Below are positions 61,943 to 64,000 of a stretch of 64,000 nt of DNA, in pieces. Within the stretch, counting starts at the first letter, position 1; each line of letters opens with the position of its first letter. The DNA comes from an uncultured Erythrobacter sp. (GTDB lineage: Bacteria; Pseudomonadota; Alphaproteobacteria; Sphingomonadales; Sphingomonadaceae): positions 930,001 through 994,000 of the forward strand of contig CANMSD010000002.1 in the NCBI GenBank assembly GCA_947500645.1, given 5' to 3'. The translations under genes were made by a program, and so were the position numbers. Under the pieces are notes generated by a model. That model was not told the origin of the DNA. It searched no databases and saw nothing but the letters and a program-made list of their open reading frames with translations.

Positions 61943-63190
61943 ATGGCCGGAATTTCAGGACTACCCGCGCGCCGCGCTGCGCTCCAAATGCTCGATGCTG
62001 TCATGCGCCGCGGTGAAACGCTGGAGCAGGCAGAGGGTGCGGCGACGCGCAAACTTCACACCAGCGAAGATAAAGCACTGGCCCGCGCGATCGTGAGCGA
62101 GGCGTTGCGTTGGCTTGCCGATTTCGACGCACTGATCGACAGCGCTACCAAAAAACGCCTGCCTGACGATGCGAAACCGCGAAGCGTACTGCGCCTGATG
62201 CTTGCGCAAGCTCTCAGATTGGAAACACCGCCGCATGCAGTGATTGCGACCGGATTGCCTCTGCTGTCGGGCGGGCCGAGGCGATTGGCACACGGCGTCT
62301 TTTCGAACCTTATCAAGCAAAAGCCGGAATTGCCGAAACCGCCGACTCTTCCTGAACGCGCGCAGCTGCGCTGGGGCGATACGGGCGAGCAGATTGCACC
62401 GGGGCTGGCGAACCCGCCGGAGCTGGATTTACGTTTGAAGAACATAGCGACCACGGTCGAACAGGCTGTTGCGATGGGCGGTGTCTCACTTGCGTCAGGC
62501 CATTTGCGCCTACCAAGGGGCACGCGGACAGAGAGCCTACCCGGTTTCAAGGAAGGCGATTGGTGGGTGCAGGATCTCGCCGCCCAGATACCCGCAAGCC
62601 TGCTTGGCGAAGGTGAGGGCCGACACGCGCTAGATCTTTGCGCTGCGCCGGGTGGCAAGACGATGCAATTGGCGGCATCTGGCTGGAATGTCACTGCACT
62701 AGATCTTAGCAAACGTCGGCTCGGCTTGCTCAAGGAAAACCTCAAACGCACCGGCCTCAAGGCGTCGCCGGTACGCGCCGACGCCCTCACTTGGGAGCCG
62801 AAGCACCAATTCGACGCCATTTTGCTCGATGCGCCGTGCACTGCTACCGGAACGTGCCGCCGACATCCCGATGTCCTCCACCGGATTGGTGAGCGACAGA
62901 TTGCGGAAATGGCCGAATTGCAAGGTGCATTGGTCGATCGCGCAGCGGATTGGCTTAAACCGGGCGGGGTGCTGGTTTATGCGGTATGCTCATTGGAACG
63001 CGAAGAGGGCGAAGAACAGGCCGCGCGAATAACCAGTGAGTTGGGCCTCCAACCTTTACCAGCCACATCGGAGGAACTGCCTTCAGGGCTCACGCCGACG
63101 GACGAAGGCTGGGTCCGCACCCATCCGGGAATGCTCCCTGACGAGGGTGGACTAGACGGCTTTTTTATCGCGCGTTGGGTGAAGCGCTAA
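61943..63190 (+). CDS. rsmB: 16S rRNA (cytosine-C5) methyltransferase RsmB family
   Basis: 415 residues. An N-terminal NusB-like domain (RRAALQMLDAVMRRGETLEQA, LARAIVSEALRWLADFD) is followed by a SAM methyltransferase domain: DLCAAPGGKTMQLAA, LLDAPCTATGT with catalytic Cys, and VYAVCSLEREEGEEQ with the second Cys. It methylates C967 of 16S rRNA in E. coli. The start (61943, ATG) has an in-frame context without a strong ribosome-binding site. Its TAA stop shares two bases with the TAG stop of the convergent gene. Confidence 0.9.
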   Translation: MAGISGLPARRAALQMLDAVMRRGETLEQAEGAATRKLHTSEDKALARAIVSEALRWLADFDALIDSATKKRLPDDAKPRSVLRLMLAQALRLETPPHAVIATGLPLLSGGPRRLAHGVFSNLIKQKPELPKPPTLPERAQLRWGDTGEQIAPGLANPPELDLRLKNIATTVEQAVAMGGVSLASGHLRLPRGTRTESLPGFKEGDWWVQDLAAQIPASLLGEGEGRHALDLCAAPGGKTMQLAASGWNVTALDLSKRRLGLLKENLKRTGLKASPVRADALTWEPKHQFDAILLDAPCTATGTCRRHPDVLHRIGERQIAEMAELQGALVDRAADWLKPGGVLVYAVCSLEREEGEEQAARITSELGLQPLPATSEELPSGLTPTDEGWVRTHPGMLPDEGGLDGFFIARWVKR

Positions 63191-64000
63191 ACCTCTGACC
63201 ATCGCATGGTGATGGTCGCGCAGGAGCGGTCGAGCTGGCTCACGGCCAGTGTCGCTTCGTGCGTTTCCGTCTGATCCACGACAACCGCAATCGGCGTGCC
63301 CAGCTCGATATAGCGATGCATATCCATCTCCGCATGTGAGATCGGAAAGGGTGCGCCCTTGCAAAGCAGGTTTACCGTCTGTCGCCCCAATTCCGCCAGA
63401 TGCGGGGCGTTCACATGGTCGCCTGACCCGCTGAAATATGGGTGACCAGGCATCAATCCGTTTTCCTTGGTGATTAGCGCGCTCGTAGCCAAAGCTCCGC
63501 CGATATCGCTTAGCGGTGCAATCAATGGAGGCTCTTTGTTGGACAGGCCCAGCAATTCGCGCGGCGCGTACTCGAAATCGGTCGGAGCCAGTGTTCCCTT
63601 TTTTGCGGTCGATTTCGAACCCTCGCGCCATTTCTCGAAATTGCGCGTGCGAAAGACGACGCCTTTTCCGTTGATTTCTGCGATGAGACGGTCGCGCTCG
63701 TCAAAAAGTCTGGTTGAAAACGCAAGCTTGTCACCATCGCCCGAAGGTGAAAAGACGCCGCGCGCTGCCTGACCCGCTCCAGGGTCGCCAAGCGTCCAGT
63801 CGGTCCAAGTTAGTGCACTCCATTTGCTGTCATCGCGCGTGCCTAACGCCGCAGTGGCGCCAACGCTGGTCCAGAAATTCTGCGTCTGGATTACCAGCGG
63901 ATGCTGCGCGGGTAGGACAAGCCATGGCCACTCATCCGTATCGCTCGAACAGGTGAAAGTGACCGAGCTATCGGCTCGTACTTCATGGCCAGACGTGTAG
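63187..64000 (-). CDS. unassigned protein, N-terminal part cut by window edge
   Basis: At least 271 residues are readable without a start codon in the window; the stop is at 63187-63189. The visible part has mixed alpha/beta composition. A section ending in GHPYFSGSGDHVNAPHLAEL resembles by eye the active-site segment of hotdog-fold enzymes such as AfsA-like proteins, with His and Asp positioned in DHVNAP. I cannot decide the family, and the similarity is weak. Two cysteines lie in LLCKGAPF and in DRSCATI. It is convergent with rsmB. Confidence 0.6.
   Translation of the reverse strand, partial: YTSGHEVRADSSVTFTCSSDTDEWPWLVLPAQHPLVIQTQNFWTSVGATAALGTRDDSKWSALTWTDWTLGDPGAGQAARGVFSPSGDGDKLAFSTRLFDERDRLIAEINGKGVVFRTRNFEKWREGSKSTAKKGTLAPTDFEYAPRELLGLSNKEPPLIAPLSDIGGALATSALITKENGLMPGHPYFSGSGDHVNAPHLAELGRQTVNLLCKGAPFPISHAEMDMHRYIELGTPIAVVVDQTETHEATLAVSQLDRSCATITMRWSEV

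Noticed and set aside
63187..64000. A gamma-butyrolactone (AfsA) synthase as part of a biosynthetic cluster
   Set aside because: Only a short active-site-like segment resembles the hotdog fold; no other biosynthetic genes are near.
1..64000. CRISPR arrays, complete insertion sequences, prophage genes and toxin-antitoxin pairs
   Set aside because: No regularly spaced repeats, transposases, phage structural genes or recognisable toxin-antitoxin pairs were seen.

Overview
The window looks like a chromosomal segment of a Sphingomonadales alphaproteobacterium, most likely an Erythrobacter-type marine member. The reasons are high GC, GTG/TTG starts, several very large TonB-dependent receptors, and the housekeeping set ftsEX, hisC-tyrA, metXW, hflKC-degP, mrp, hemH and sdhAF4-rsmB. 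The name is inferred from gene content only; no marker gene such as 16S rRNA is present.

Layout. (1) 1-10.7 kb: the end of a CHASE2-type membrane sensor gene; a receiver-Hpt protein translationally coupled to an outer-membrane protein; a tight three-gene operon around an unusual 845-residue Hsp70; and a large DUF3857/transglutaminase/TPR protein. (2) 10.8-38.6 kb: accessory DNA bounded by a 17-bp direct repeat. One copy covers the 3' end of a tRNA-Leu(GAG) gene at 38.6 kb, the classic footprint of a tRNA-integrated island, but no integrase is visible. (3) 38.9-64 kb: housekeeping genes in short operons.

The accessory segment has two systems. The first (16.4-21.3 kb, regulators to 24 kb) resembles a divergent Fap-type fibre or secretion system: two homologous small Sec-exported proteins, a third small exported protein, a periplasmic C39 peptidase, and a coiled-coil plus beta-barrel outer-membrane protein following a Crp-type regulator gene. 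Two of the small proteins and the barrel protein carry double-glycine-type cleavage motifs after Sec signals, which fits the lone C39 peptidase. Two GerE-only regulators and a SARP-like/hydrolase fusion sit beside it. The second (24.4-38.1 kb) is a TonB receptor followed by four Tat-exported DUF1838 paralogues and an exported VOC protein, with two CpeT-like exported proteins, an alpha/beta hydrolase, IclR and GntR regulators, a Tat lipoprotein flavin oxidase and a lipoprotein cytochrome c. It reads as uptake and periplasmic oxidation of an unknown substrate. AT-rich candidate operators, two sharing an exact 10-mer, lie at four of its promoters.

The core genes form recognisable units: cell division (ftsEX with ydcF and plsC), aromatic/histidine amino acids (hisC-tyrA, divergent from metXW), envelope quality control (PBP1, DegP, HflKC), Fe-S and haem biogenesis (mrp, a molybdopterin oxidoreductase, hemH), then a P450, SdhAF4 and RsmB. 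The window ends inside an unassigned gene on the minus strand.
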